Shown: piece by piece, positions 32,000 to 43,807 of the stretch | Layout: the number at the start of each line of letters is the position of its first letter | How positions within the stretch are numbered: the stretch's first letter is position 1 | Assembly (NCBI GenBank): GCA_000611775.1 | Contig: KK106984.1 | Coordinates: 960,364 to 1,024,363 of the forward strand | DNA from: Umbilicaria muhlenbergii | Lineage: Eukaryota > Ascomycota > Lecanoromycetes > Umbilicariales > Umbilicariaceae | DNA length: 64,000 bases | Reading direction: 5' to 3' | The notes under the pieces: generated by a model | Seen by the model: the letters and a program-made list of their open reading frames with translations, nothing else | The model's database searches: none | What the model was told of the DNA's origin: nothing | Position numbers and translations under genes: made by a program

Positions 32000-33190
32000 T
32001 CAGGAAACTTCCTCCTTATAATCCTGTGGTATCCTATACCAAGGAGTAGCTCCCGACATCGGAAGCATCGGATGCGGTAGGTCGTCTTTCAACTTCATGA
32101 CCACCTCGTAGTTACCGTTATTATCCAATCCAATCGCCTTTGCCAGCTCGGCCTCCATGACATTTGCCAACACCAATTCTTTGGCCTGCCATTCCTCCTT
32201 CCTTCTCGCTTCTAGAGCCTCCACTTCATCTCGCAATTCCTGCTGTTCTTCTTCACTCCAGTACACTTGTCTGCGCAGTAATCTGAAGAGTTCGTCTGGG
32301 GGCATCGCGAGCTCTTCCTCGGTGAATTGAACGTCGGGTGGGTACTCGAATGGAAGAGAGGATTGGGCGTCACCGTCTGCGTCTGTATTGGTGTAGATTG
32401 TTGCGTCGTCGTCGACATCGCCGCCGTCTCCGTTGCTTCGTTCGCCGGTTGGAGGTTTGCGGTTCATTATGAGCTTGAGTCGTTGTGGCTTCGTCTGAGC
32501 GGCGGAGTGGTTCCTGGGAACAGGATCTGAGGGTCGTAGTGCTTCTGTTTCGTGCACAGTACGCATATGCTTGGCCAGGGCGTCAGAGCGTGTAAATGAT
32601 CGGTCGCATTCTGCCATGGTGTCAGTCTTATGGCGTGCGAATTGTACTGTCTAACAAGCCCCCTCACCTGGTAGAGCGCAATAGAAAGGCTTCTCCCTAG
32701 TATGACTTCTCATATGAGCCCTCAGAGCATATCCACTGGCGTGGTTCATGCCCTTCCTGGCGCAGTCGTCCCATTGACAAGAATACATCTTCTGCCGAGT
32801 CCCAATATGGTCATCGTGTATATGCTGCACCAAAGCGTCCATGTTACGTAGATCACCCGCTGGACATCCTTCCCACCTGCACACGGTGATTTGCTCATGG
32901 CCCGGCTCGTCCTCTTGCACCTGCATGGGTCCAGTACGTGGAGAATCGGGCACATCGCCCGAAGTGTCGGACGAGATGTCTGTGAGATCTTGCGGAGGCT
33001 CCATATGTGATAAGGGAGTCGACCTGTGTGAGAAAGGACCGACACGCTGCCGTTTGGCAGGAGGCATGATATGTCTGTCACTTTGGTCCTGCATTATATC
33101 CTGATTGGAGTCTTGGTCTTCGGTCTTGACATCTTCTGCGAAATCCTCGGACGAGAGTGAGGAGAGCGATGATCCCGGTGAGTCGGCCAT
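32000..33190 (-). CDS. C2H2 zinc-finger protein, probable INO80 complex subunit Iec1-like
   Basis: The ATG at 33190 begins MADSPGSSLSSLSSEDFAED; the frame is open further upstream but without convincing sequence. Zinc fingers follow in order: CRWEGCPAGDLRNMDALVQH, CQWDDCARKGMNHASGYALR with its HMRSH, and FYCALPECDRSFTRSDALAK with HMRTVH. A roughly 50-nt intron (about 32617-32668, donor GTGAGG) splits the third finger at ALPE|CDRSF. The C-terminal part is a long charged helix (SEEEQQELRDEVEALEARRK) and the stop is at 32000. This finger arrangement matches the GLI-like proteins known as Iec1 in fission yeast INO80. The finger assignment is firm, the complex assignment tentative. Confidence 0.8.
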
Positions 33191-33491
33191 TCTTGTAGCT
33201 CTAATTTGCTTGGGGAGTGAATGCACCCAATCGTAATACTGAGGTTTGTCGCGATCTTTCTCACCCTCACTTTCTTCACCGTGATGCGTTGGCAAAGGGC
33301 GTAAGGCTGGAGCGGAAAGATGCCGCACAGACCCAACGGCCTCGAAAGTTTTGCCTGGGCAGGATTCATCGATCGTCTCTCGACTCTGGTATATACTCGA
33401 TATCTGGTCTTCGGGGACGCCATATAATCCATACAAATACTACGGCCATAGCTAACTCCATTTAATCCCTACAATCACTACAACCACAGCC

Positions 33492-33770
33492 ATGTCATCC
33501 TCCAGTTTTGCCACCGATGTTGAAGCCTACTACGAAGCCAAGATGTCATATACTGAAATTCTGAAACGGACCATGGCTCGAGGCCCGCCCAAAGAACAGG
33601 CAAGGACTAATACCCATTCGAAAGAAGAAGGCATCTCCCGGCAGTTCATATTCGCAGGAGGACCTCAAATCTCCCCGGAATATCCCCGCTTGGACTTTGA
33701 AATGTTACGCAAAGCGCAGGCGGAAAACAAAGAGTCGAAAGCGAAAGCTATGCCCACGAGGAAGAAATGA
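33492..33770 (+). CDS. small hypothetical protein
   Basis: 92 codons from an ATG to TGA, divergent from the zinc-finger gene with a 300-bp shared promoter. The sequence is hydrophilic and Lys/Glu-rich, with YYEAKMSYTEILKRTMARG near the start and a basic tail (AKAMPTRKK). No domain, signal peptide or membrane helix. The clean ATG placement after ACAACCACAGCC and the protein-like composition support it moderately. Confidence 0.5.
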   Translation: MSSSSFATDVEAYYEAKMSYTEILKRTMARGPPKEQARTNTHSKEEGISRQFIFAGGPQISPEYPRLDFEMLRKAQAENKESKAKAMPTRKK

Positions 33771-34198
33771 CTCTACACTAGCTTCTGTCTGGCACAGCTT
33801 GTTCCAAGCTCGAAGGTTACATACGAGCCGTGTGAGGTGCGTGCGAGAAGGGCAGAGGGGGAGAAGGCGGGTGCCAACGCGTCTGTTAGCTGGAATATTG
33901 CTGAAAATATCCGCAAGGCGGCCACGGTAAGGTCTTTTTTTCATTATAAAGTCCACCTCGATGTTGTATGATGAACAAGCTCAAGAATTCTGCAATTCGG
34001 ACGGTTTCCAAGTATTTGTGAAGCCGAAAGTCGACACCTTGAACCTACACTTGATCTGACTCAATGCTTGATAAAAGACGCTCAGCAGCAATTGGATTTT
34101 CTCTTCATCATGACTGACAGTTTATCAATCTGGCAAATTGAACTTAGGCTCTCCTACGTCGAAAACGCAGCTATCTATCTCCTAAAATTATATGGCAC
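33771..34198. other. intergenic region between convergent genes
   Basis: About 430 bp with the 3' ends of two genes. No feature recognised. Confidence 0.5.
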
Positions 34199-35300
34199 CT
34201 AGCCGTCGAGCATATGCTGCTGTTGAGCTGGATATCTAGCCCCATGAATCTCCGCCTTCCCCAGAATCTCATTGATCTCGTCCATATCCGCCTTATCCAA
34301 CGTCACATCCTTCATATTTTCAATAACTCTCTTCTCCGTCGTGGCGCCCGGAATCGGAATGATGACCGGCATACCCTCCGTCCCGCTCAACTGCTTAACC
34401 CACGCCAACGCCAACTGCGCACCCGTACAATCCTTCTTCTTCGCCAACTTCTGCAGCTCCTCCACCAACTTGAGATTCTTGTCGAACACATCCTCCTGGA
34501 ATCTCGGCATATGGTGCCGGAAGTCCCCCTCCGGTAGATCACTCTTCTTCTTGATCTCTCCCGTCAAGAAGCCTCTCCCCAGCGGCGAGTATGCCACAAC
34601 CGGGATGCCCAACTCGGCGCAGGTAGCCGCAACGCCATTGTTCAGGATTTCCGTCGACCACAAGCTCAATTCGACCTCCACCGCACAAATGGGATGGACC
34701 TTATGCGCCCTCCTAATCGTCTCGGCCTTCACTTCACTCAAACTGATCCCTCCCAATTTCCCCTCTTTCACATACGTCGCCAACACCTCAATGGTCGTCT
34801 CAATCGGCGTCTTCGGATCCACCCTCGCACACTCGAAAATATCGAGTTTCTTCTTCCCTTCCAGCATCGCCAAGCACGCATCCACACTCCTGCGGACGTT
34901 CTTCTCGCTACCATCTGGTACCCAACTGGGGGTTAAGCCCCCCTTGATGCTGAGCACGACTTTTTCGGCATCGGACGGGTATTTATCGAAGTAGCGGGAT
35001 AGGAGGTGCAGAGAGTTGTAGTCGGGGGTGCCGTAGAATTCGCCTCCGTTCCAGAAGTTGGCGCCGTGGGAGAGGGCGGCGCGCATGGCTGTGAAGGCTT
35101 GGTCTTGGGGGCAGGGGTGCGGGCGCCATGTGAAGCCTACGTGAGGGCGAAGAGGTGTTAGGGAATGTAGATGAGGGATTGAGTTGAAGGTTAACCGGCC
35201 GTCTAGATATTGTATGGTGTGGAGAAGGTTGGATGATGTATCACTTACCCATGAGCCCATAGCCTATGGCGCCGACTTCTTTTCCAACCAGAGTAGGCAT
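34199..35300 (-). CDS. plr1: pyridoxal reductase-type aldo-keto reductase
   Basis: NADPH-dependent aldo-keto reductase of the fission-yeast Plr1 type, which converts pyridoxal to pyridoxine in vitamin B6 salvage. Exon 1 (35300 to about 35249) encodes MPTLVGKEVGAIGYGLMG; an intron of about 112 nt (35137-35248) with GTAAGT donor joins to FTWRPHPCPQDQAF. The family hallmarks NFWNGGEFYGTPDYNSL, VLSIKGGL, DIFECARVDP, GGISLSEV, ELSLWSTEI, VAYSPLGRGFLTG and the C-terminal IPIPGATTEKRVIEN cofactor segment are all present. About 335 residues, ending HMLDG. The coding strand is C-rich at the 5' end and G-rich for most of the rest. Confidence 0.9.
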
Positions 35301-35971
35301 CTTGATTTGACGTGTTTCTTGCTTGATTATTTGTACGTTTGATAGACAGATAGATAATACGTCACATTCAAAGATGATGAGCTCTCGGGGGAGTACGAGT
35401 ATCTTATTTATAGTCCAAAGGTCCAAAGTTACAAAAAGCTATCTCTGACCTCATCGGACTTTAAGCTCGGAGTTAAGATGTCGACGCGCGGACCTTCCCT
35501 TTAAGTTATATCTCCTTGACTGCCCTGCCCGTTTGTCAACCAGAAAGAAAGGAGGGAGGGGAAGACTCAGGGCGATGCAAGCTGATAGAACACACATATG
35601 AATTCGGGCTTTTGCGAAGATATTTCCTGCACTCCGTTGTTTTCGCCGCTGACTTTATGGGATTTGCACATGTTATGTTTGGTTTAGTAACCTGCTTACA
35701 GAAGACTGAACGGTGCATCAACCACCGAGTGAATTCCACGGTTATGCTGTCAAGTCCTCGCACTGATACTGAGATATATTCCAGTCCACGACCTCACCAG
35801 GCGCTGGCTCTACTCTACCCCAAGCACCAGGTCGCGCTATTTGTAGCAACCAAATAGTTCCAGCCACATCCACCAGAACGCCATGCAAGACCGCTGCATC
35901 CAGATGCAAGTCTATCATTGCTATGCATTGAAACCTCAAGCAGAATAAGATAGCGACGCTATGCCATAATC
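35301..35971. other. intergenic region, nothing recognised
   Basis: Promoter of the pyridoxal reductase and the 3' end of NAR1. A 113-codon plus-strand ORF (35516-35857) lacks domain features. Confidence 0.5.
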
Positions 35972-37942
35972 TCACCATCCACCTCCTATCCTCCCAGCCA
36001 GCTCAACCACCCTCTCCGTATCCCCAACCTTATCCTTCCCAACATCACTCTCCACCTTCCTATAACTAGTGAACACCAGCTTCTGCAACTCGATACCCGT
36101 CGATTCCGCCCAGTGATCCAAGACACCCTTGACGTAACTAGTCGAGATCCCATTAACGACATCCGGCAGTCCTCCCTCCTCGCTATCCTCCACTCCTTCC
36201 TCTCCACCCCCACCCCCATCCCCATTCCCACCTTCCAAATCCCCCTCTTCCTCCCCCCCACTCTCCTCCATAGAGAAATACGCCTCATCCACCCTCCCCA
36301 ACCACTCCTTCTGCCCCCCCTTAACCCCCTCAACCCGCTCCTCCACCTTCCCCTCCCCCCTCAACCCCCCCACATCCTCAACCTTAACCTGCCCCCCGCC
36401 ATTCGTGCAACCCCCCGGACAAGCCATCACCTCCACATAAGCGTACTCACCCTCTTTCTCCCCCCCGCCTTTCGCTTGCCCCGGCCGCCTGGACCCCACC
36501 AATTTCCCCCCGGGGAGTCGACTTTTCCGAGCCGGTCGCAGTTTCCGCACGAGGTTCTGGATGTTTCGGAACCCGTAATAGCGCGCTGCGCGGAAAAGGA
36601 CTTCGTCGCCGCGCACGAGCGTGTAGTCCACTACGTCTGCGTTTCTGCCGCGCTCGGCGCGGATGGAGCTGCCGGGGTGGAGGGATTGGATCGTTTGGAG
36701 GATGTGGTAGAGGTAGCCGCCCGAAGTGCCGGCGATGGGTGATTGGTTGCGGTTGGTTTGATGGTCACGCTTTCGCTTGCCAATCGTTGGGGGGGTGGGG
36801 CCTTGGTGTTGGGGAAAGAGAAAAGCGTCGAGTTTCGGGTCGGGGAATGGTGTGCGGGAGGTGGGACCGACTGGTTGTTGGGGGAGAGAAGGGAAACTGA
36901 TGCCGCGCGTGTCGGCGAGCATGAACAGCTCGCGCGCTGTGATGACACAGTCGACGTCACGGACTGGAGGAGAAGCTTGCCTTGATGAGAAGGGTTGCCA
37001 GTAGATGTCTGTGAGCTCTTCACGGGAGGCTTCGAGCTTCTTGTCAAAGCATGGCATTATAGCCACGTGCCATATCCGATCGGGGGTGATATTCAAACGC
37101 CGGCTAAGCACCGTCTTGAGCATGGTCCCTGTGAGAGCTTGAGGTGATTTAAGGCGGGAGAGGTGAGGAAGGACGTGCGGGTGGGTCTTCTCAGCATAGC
37201 AAATCCAACCTGGGCACGCAGAGGTAAGAATGGGTTTCTTTGGTTGTGTTGACCTTGCGCCCTCTCCAGTAGACGCTTGCTGGTCCTCCGAGAGCGACAT
37301 GGAATTCATAACTTCGTCGGCGCCGATGACTAGACATGCTTCCCTCATGGCGTTTGTGTCGACAACCCAGGTAAAACCGTTCCCATAGGCCCCGCCAGTG
37401 CGCAGACCGTTGGGTCCGCTCAAAAGCTGCTCGATCATCCATCCTGCTTTCCGTTCGCTGATGCCATATGTAGCTGCAACACTCGCCCGAACTTGCGGGC
37501 TGACACTTGCAATGAATGTTTTCCCATCCTGTATCGTTGCGCTACCGCCATCTATTCCTTTGTCGCTTGCGCCGGTGTACTGTGACTCCAGTAGACTTCC
37601 TATAGGTATCGACGGCGCCGAATCAAGTGCATTCAGAACTTCAGTATGTGATTGAAGCGATACAAGCATGGCTTCCGCCGATGTGACACATCCAGAGCAT
37701 GCCAAACAATCCGTCAATGAGATTTGTGCAGGTGGCAGATTTTCAGCAGGAAGTTTGTCTTCGGTGGTTACCTCGTAGGGGTTCTATAAAGGGGTTTTAG
37801 CGGAATACTAAGATTCGAATCGTTGTGCATCTATACCTACATCTTGAGGCTTTTGAAGTGGCAGAGTCTCCACAGGCTTTATACAAGCCACACCGGGGGA
37901 TATAAAGTCGTTGAGATCATCTGCAGACAAAATCGCGCTCAT
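35972..37942 (-). CDS. NAR1: cytosolic Fe-S cluster assembly factor Nar1 (iron-hydrogenase-like)
   Basis: Links the early CIA scaffold to the late targeting complex in cytosolic and nuclear Fe-S protein assembly. Exon 1 (from the ATG at 37942) encodes [20 protein letters not shown]; a short intron with donor GTAGGT and acceptor TTATAG joins QD to [10 protein letters not shown]. Cysteine motifs for the two clusters are [16 protein letters not shown] near the N-terminus, [13 protein letters not shown] and PCFDKKLEA in the middle, and [13 protein letters not shown] late. Between the last motif and the C-terminus lies an acidic, Gly/Glu-rich insertion of about 70 residues that is not part of the family core. 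The stop is at 35972. Confidence 0.93.
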
Positions 37943-38939
37943 CGTTTACGGTTGTCAGCCGCACTCGAGCGGGTTTTTCTAGGGTCTCCCAGGGAAACTA
38001 AGCAGCTTAGAAGGCCAATATGTTACAGTACCACCGCAGAATATTAAGGATTAATCGGGAAGTGGACCTGAGGATGTTTAAGGAGTGACTGTTCCGTCTA
38101 AACACGACAGTCTGGCTCGTCTGGGTGGCGGAATTGGCACGGCAGAAAAAGGCGGGACTAATCAGCTGACTGTGATTGGATGCCGTGCTCACCGCCCACT
38201 ATCGTGCAGACATGTGACACGCTCCTTTCTATTGGAAACCACCTCATACCTTACTCAGTGGCTTAGATTCCATCACAACGTTATTGAGTGTATTGGTGCT
38301 CCTAGGTAGCTTAGCTACGGTTGTTACTTGGATGGCGTAAAATGCCAACACCCGGAGATTGGTGGTACTGTATTTGGTTCTCTCAGAGATATTTCTACAT
38401 GATCAGTTATACGGTTGTACCGGATGGCCAGCAACTATTTAGAACTACCAAGTTCTCCTCGAGGAGAAAGTCTTAGTGGAGCAGCCAAGCTTAGGCTCTA
38501 TATGCCTTTGAATAGCTTTTTGGAGGTCAGTAATACGGACGGAACGATCAGCCCCTTAACAATCAGCCTTCACACATTCATAGCTTATGGTTATAGAGGA
38601 CAATAAAAGTGGTTTATGAAATCTTCATAATCTCTGGCCTGTATTGCTCAGGAAGACCATTATGGTACGGGCTTTATAACGATGGAATAAGAAGAGGGGC
38701 AAGAGTTGAGATTTCTTCCCCGCATAGAGACAACAAAGTTTTTACGATAATGCTAACGAGTGATACCAAAGAACGAGTGATTATTAATACTGTAATGGCA
38801 GTTTCAGACAACGGAAGTGAGGAGCACCAGATACCAACCGGTTGTTTACACGGAGCAATGTGAGGCAAGAGACCTTGTTGAAACCAACCTCGCCTCTATA
38901 TAAGCTGTCAAGCCTAGCGCAGCTACCCCAACTGATCGA
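37943..38939. other. AT-rich intergenic region with possible degraded coding relic
   Basis: No intact gene. A perfect 16-bp palindrome TTCTCCTCGAGGAGAA lies at 38452-38467. An ORF at 38609-38863 starts with a GTG rather than ATG and contains YCSGRPLWYGL, a string resembling a motif in repetitive fungal protein families of unknown role, followed by Ile/Val-rich sequence. It is annotated only as a possible relic. Confidence 0.35.
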
Positions 38940-41900
38940 CTACGGTGTGAGCCAAGGTCCGGTCGTACCTGGATCAGTACTGGCGTCATGGGCGTCGTCG
39001 TGTCCACCACCAACAACTGCCTCAGGCATAGGAGCAGGCGACCGCGAACGGGATCTATAGGGCCGAAGTTCATATATTGACTGCCTGGCCGGATCGTTGA
39101 TTGTGCTGAAACTCCCGAAAATGCTTCGGTCATTCTGTCTACCCCTATCATCTGAGTTGGAGCGGGCAGTCTCCGCATCATTAGTGTTGAGACAAGGGAG
39201 TAAGTACGAGATAAATGACCGCCGACGGTTCGTTGCGATTGTGGAGGCACGGCGTCTGGAAACACGATCGGCGTTTTGCGTCCGCTCAGATGTTGTCGAT
39301 TCTGGGACGGTTGTGTTAGCTCCTGTCGCTGATGCTGTGGCTCCTACATCAGGGCCAACTGCGTTTATCTCTAACCATGCTGTTGCCAGTTCCGAGGATG
39401 ACGGACGTCGGGGCCCGGTATTCATCACCACCGCAGGACGGGCCCACGGACCAGTATGGGAAGAACGCCTCACCCGCTCTACATGTGTCATGCTCGCGGA
39501 CGGAGTTCCCAACCCCCAGTTTTCGTCCGAGTCGAACGGAACACGATTCACACGGGGCAGTGCAATGTCGCGCGAGTTCATGGATAGGTTGTGGGCAAAA
39601 TCCACAACCTGAGTGTTGCGTAAGCCCACATCTGGACTAGAATTAGAGCCTCCAGTTTGTGAAGCGACTTGGCTCGATGTCCCTACCACAGCTTCATGGA
39701 TTCCGTCCACAACCTGAGTATCTGCAGAAGTTGGAGACGAAGGATCTTGAAGCTGGTATCTTGGAGGGTCTTCAAGCTGATAGCTTGGGACATCGGTCGT
39801 TGCCGCAACCCTGGCCTCCGGCGATAAAGCTTGCTCATAATGTTCGGTCGTGATATCATCGGGATCTGCCATCATAACTGTATTGGCTGGTGTGTGGACA
39901 ATCGAAGTCACTGTAGGAGGCTCAGCTGGTATGTTAGAGGTCAAAACCGGCTCTTCCGCTGCTGGCGCTATGTCACCCTGAGTCTGATCGCTAGGAACAC
40001 CGCTGCGGGAAGACCTAGGACTATTTGGATAGGGACCATAGCCCACAGAAGCATCCAACAATTTGCTCAAATACTGTTTCGGCCGCTTCTCATCAATCCA
40101 TGGTGGATGTGCGGGCTGTTGCCCGGTAATGACGGAGGCTGGCACCTGTTCGCTTGCGCGCCAACCTGGTCGGCTTTGAGACTCCTCACAAACATCCGCA
40201 TGGCTCGCAGAAAGTCCACAAAGCCGTGATCGACCTCTGTGATCCTCCTCAGTGGTATCATTGGCGCCCTGGTCAACAGAACAAGACAGTAGCCTTCCTG
40301 CAGAATGTCTTCGATGACCTGGAGGACCAGGAAAAGCAGCATCGCGTGAAGATGAATCGGAAGCCTCTGAAACTCTCCCAATAGGTATAATATCGATCGG
40401 GCCAAGACGTCCATCAGCTCCAGGAACCATGCTTCGCCTCACTCTCCCATCCAGTTCCGCCGATGTTGGCATACCAGATTGACGTCCAGCTCCCTCCAAA
40501 GCTATACTAGGATGCGGGGTCCCCGCCCGAGGATGTCCGTGCTCTAAGTACCGTTCGAGCATGCTTGGACGTCTTGCTGGTTCAGCAGTAAGTGCTGGCT
40601 GCTCGATCGTAGGAGTCGCTATCGAATGCCGCCGCAGACGCTCATTCTCGTTGGTATGTGCTCGCGGTGGCGACGAAGCACCTAGGGTGTCCAGTCGATC
40701 AACAAGGCAATCGCCCGTGTGCTCCGTATCAACAGTCACACCATCAGGCGGGGCTGTATTGTTCGCTAGACGTGCAAGAGAGGGGATTGGACCGGGTCGA
40801 GAAGACTCTGGTGCTTTTGAAGACGGAGAGTTGTTCGATAGCGAGGTATGTGCAGCCACCGCCTGGTTTGTCAGTGTCATATCTCTCCCAGGATCATACG
40901 TGTCGTCTAAATCACCGCTATCTTCCCCTAATAAATCTTTGTCTAAAACAGGAACGCTATTGCTAGACATCCGCCGTTTACCTTTTCTCACCGCAATTTT
41001 CCTCCGCCTTTCCTCCGAGTCATCAGAAGGGACAGCGGAGCTGCCCGATTCATCATGAGTCGACTTGAGGTAAGGTTTCGAGGGCTTTCGAGGATCATCA
41101 TCGTCGCCGCGACCGCAGCCTCCACGTTCGATTCCTCCAAGTGTGTTAATCGCTGTCACCGACGGAGTTGTGGTACTGGTTGTCCCCGCTTGATTGCTTG
41201 CGTAGGACGAAGGGTTATAGTGATCAGCTCCATCGGTATAAGACCGCACACCTTCTCCGCTGGCCTTATTGTAGCCTTCCCACTTCGCCAGTAAGATTTG
41301 GAGGCTGGGGCCCAGGACTCTGGTTTTGTGCATTTCTTCCCAGTACTTCGGCCCGAAAGGCGACGACTGGTCGTGCCAATCTGGCGGTGCGGAGGGACCG
41401 GATCGCGTGAAAGACACATTTGACGGGGAAAAGAGATCTGCCGTCGACTGCTCTTCTCCGTATGGGGACCAGAGGCTACTCGAAATCCTGTACTTCTTCG
41501 GGCTTGGACTGCGTCTGAATGGCCGGACGCACAAAGATTGACGTCTTTTTACCGGCCCGAACGAGTTGACGTCAAGGCTTCCAGGACGCTTCCTTCCACA
41601 TCTTGGGAGGATATCGAATTCTCCGCTTTCATTTGCTGCAAAACTTCGTTCCAGAGTCTTTGGTGAAATATAGATAACTCGGCTTGATGGGGGAATATTC
41701 TTCTCAGACGGCTCGATGCTTGGCTGTGGCTTGCGATTCTCCACTCCGAAAGCAGCTTCACCTTCAAATGCGATAAGTCTAGCTACATCGTCTTGTAGCT
41801 CTTTATCCTTGGCTATCTTAATTGAGCGTCTGTACTGTACTATATAGTGGCTTAGCTAATGTACTGGAAATAGGGGTTGTAAAATTGAGGACTTACCTTG

Positions 41901-42077
41901 CCGTATGTACCGACCCTTGGACTTCCGATCGAGGCCGGCAGGTGAGGAACCCTGATACCTTAAGCTGTTCTCTATCTGTCGTAGAACTGGTGGTGCGCTT
42001 CGAATGCACGGTGATTGCCTTGAGAGTGACTCGTAACTACGCGAAAGTCTCCTTGTCGGCGTACGAGATCTCTCCAT
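38940..42077 (-). CDS. large disordered Ser/Pro/Arg-rich hypothetical protein
   Basis: Two exons. Exon 1 (42077 to about 41897) starts at an ATG with RSRTPTRRLSRSYESLSRQ; an intron with GTAAGT donor and ATATAG acceptor joins IRQ to VQYRRSIKIAKDKELQDDVA, and the remaining roughly 960 codons are one exon. Total near 1020 residues. Possibly folded parts are the short helix ELQDDVARLIAFEGEAAFG and KYWEEMHKTRVLGPSLQILL followed by AKWEGYNK; everything else is low complexity with many Ser-Pro and Arg-Arg-x-Ser sites, typical of a heavily phosphorylated regulator. No catalytic domain, signal peptide or membrane segment. I do not recognise it. Confidence 0.75.
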
Positions 42078-43244
42078 GGCTTTCGGCGTAGGCTCCTATT
42101 GCAGCCGGGGCGTAGGTAGCTGTCTCCCCAGGCCTCGAACAGGAATAATACAAATATAAGAGATTGCAAAGTGCTGCTACGGTAAGATTGTACAAGAAAC
42201 AAAATGAACGTCAAATGTGTGAACGTTGCAGAATCGAAAAGAAGAAGATGTTAAACATGAGCAGGCAAGCTAACCATAGCAACAAGGCAAGGAAAGCGTT
42301 GCCCATGTTTTCGGAAAGAGTATTGCAGCGTTGCTCCTTCCAGTATTAATAGCAAGAGTAAGCACGGAAAAGAAGCACTGGCAAGACCAAACGCGCTTGA
42401 AGTAAAGCTTGGATGGTGTACAGACTTATCATTAGAAATCAATGCTAATATATGGTACCGCAATGGTGGTACGCATTGGGAAGTAAAAATATGGAGATAT
42501 AAGCTCGAAGCAGACCTGGTTCAGTACAACTCGGATGCGTGTATTACGATCACTAGGTTAGCCTTGACATGTTTCGACATAATAACAGGCATGTAGAGAC
42601 ATCATGCTCTCTGATGGTACATTGAGTCCGCTCGGTGGCTGGTACATGCGTAACAGTGAGACTTATATCGGATGACCGGTATGGAAGCCGTCATAAACCA
42701 AGCTTTCCATTTCATGAAGTTACCGAAGGTTTACTGTAGGCGGTTGTCTTGGCCGTGGAAGACTCGAAGAGCCACATCGGGTTATGAGGCCTTTGGATGG
42801 AAGCGTATCTCATGAGCTGTGTAGGGCCGAATCAAGTAAATTCCAGATCGGCAATATAGACAAAGATCTCGCTCAAGGCGCAGTATTCGCTTGATTCCTC
42901 GATCTAGTATGTACGTAATCTACTCAGTAGCCGCAATGTAGAGTTGCTGTTGAGTGTACATTGAGGTAGATGTTTTGGCATGCTTAGAGCGGAAGGGCTG
43001 AGGAGGCTTAACTTTATCTCTGTAAGGCTGAAAGCTGCGTAAGGCTGAAATTTCACATCGCTGTGAACTTGCGGAAAGAAATCGCAGTTTTAATAACACA
43101 GGCATCTTCACCTTCAGCACAACCTATAGTGCTTGACATCCTGAGACTCATTTATCGTACCTGGTCATCTCAACCACTAGGGAAAACTACTCCCCTAAAA
43201 CAAAGCCGCGATTCCTCACAACCTCCCACTATCAACGCTTCACC
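42078..43244. other. intergenic region, nothing recognised
   Basis: A 1.2-kb AT-leaning interval between the divergent hypothetical gene and RPB12. Only short ORFs occur. GTAAGGCTGAAA is repeated at 43022 and 43039 just upstream of RPB12. Confidence 0.5.
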
Positions 43245-43531
43245 ATGTCCCGCGAACAATATGCCCCGCCAACGACCCAGCCCTCCTACACCACCGGTTC
43301 GTCCGGCCTCGGCGGTACAAGCGACATGGCCGGCCCCATAACGCAATACCTGTGCGGCGATTGCAACTCGAAGGTGCAGCTGAAGAAGGGTGATCCGATA
43401 CGGTGCAAAGAGTGTGGACACAGAGTTCTTTACAAGGAGCGGACAAAGAGGTTCGGAGTCCAGTAGGGACGATGTTGGGCTTGGAAATGCTGATGAAGTT
43501 GTATAGAATGGTGCAATTTGAGGCTCGGTGA
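43245..43531 (+). CDS. RPC10: RNA polymerase I/II/III common subunit RPABC4 (Rpb12)
   Basis: Smallest zinc-binding subunit shared by all three nuclear RNA polymerases. Exon 1 (43245-43450) encodes a Ser/Thr/Pro-rich N-terminus and the zinc ribbon [33 protein letters not shown]. The uninterrupted frame would end at FGVQ, but the invariant C-terminus MVQFEAR is found downstream at 43508-43528. An intron from 43451 (donor GTTCGG) to 43506 (TATAG) restores [10 protein letters not shown] exactly. A better-looking donor (GTAGGG) 15 nt later would insert FGVQQ, which the family lacks. 76 residues, close to the yeast 70. Confidence 0.93.
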
Positions 43532-43807
43532 CGGAAGTGGATGAGAGACCTGGAGCGTGGAGATCGAGGCGGGGAGGGCGTGTTGCGCCGTGTTCCGTTA
43601 GCCAGTAGCGTTTCGCTCGCATGGAGGCGTTCAGTATTTGGCAAGATGGGCTCATGGGGGTTTCTAGGATGGCGTTGCGGTGATAGAGACGCCCGACACC
43701 AGTTGGGCCCTTAACTATCAGCCTGGTTTGGCAGAACTCTACGCACGTATTCGCAAGCTTGGCATCCATCTGGTATTGATTTTTGGATTTAGTTCAACAG
43801 TGATATG

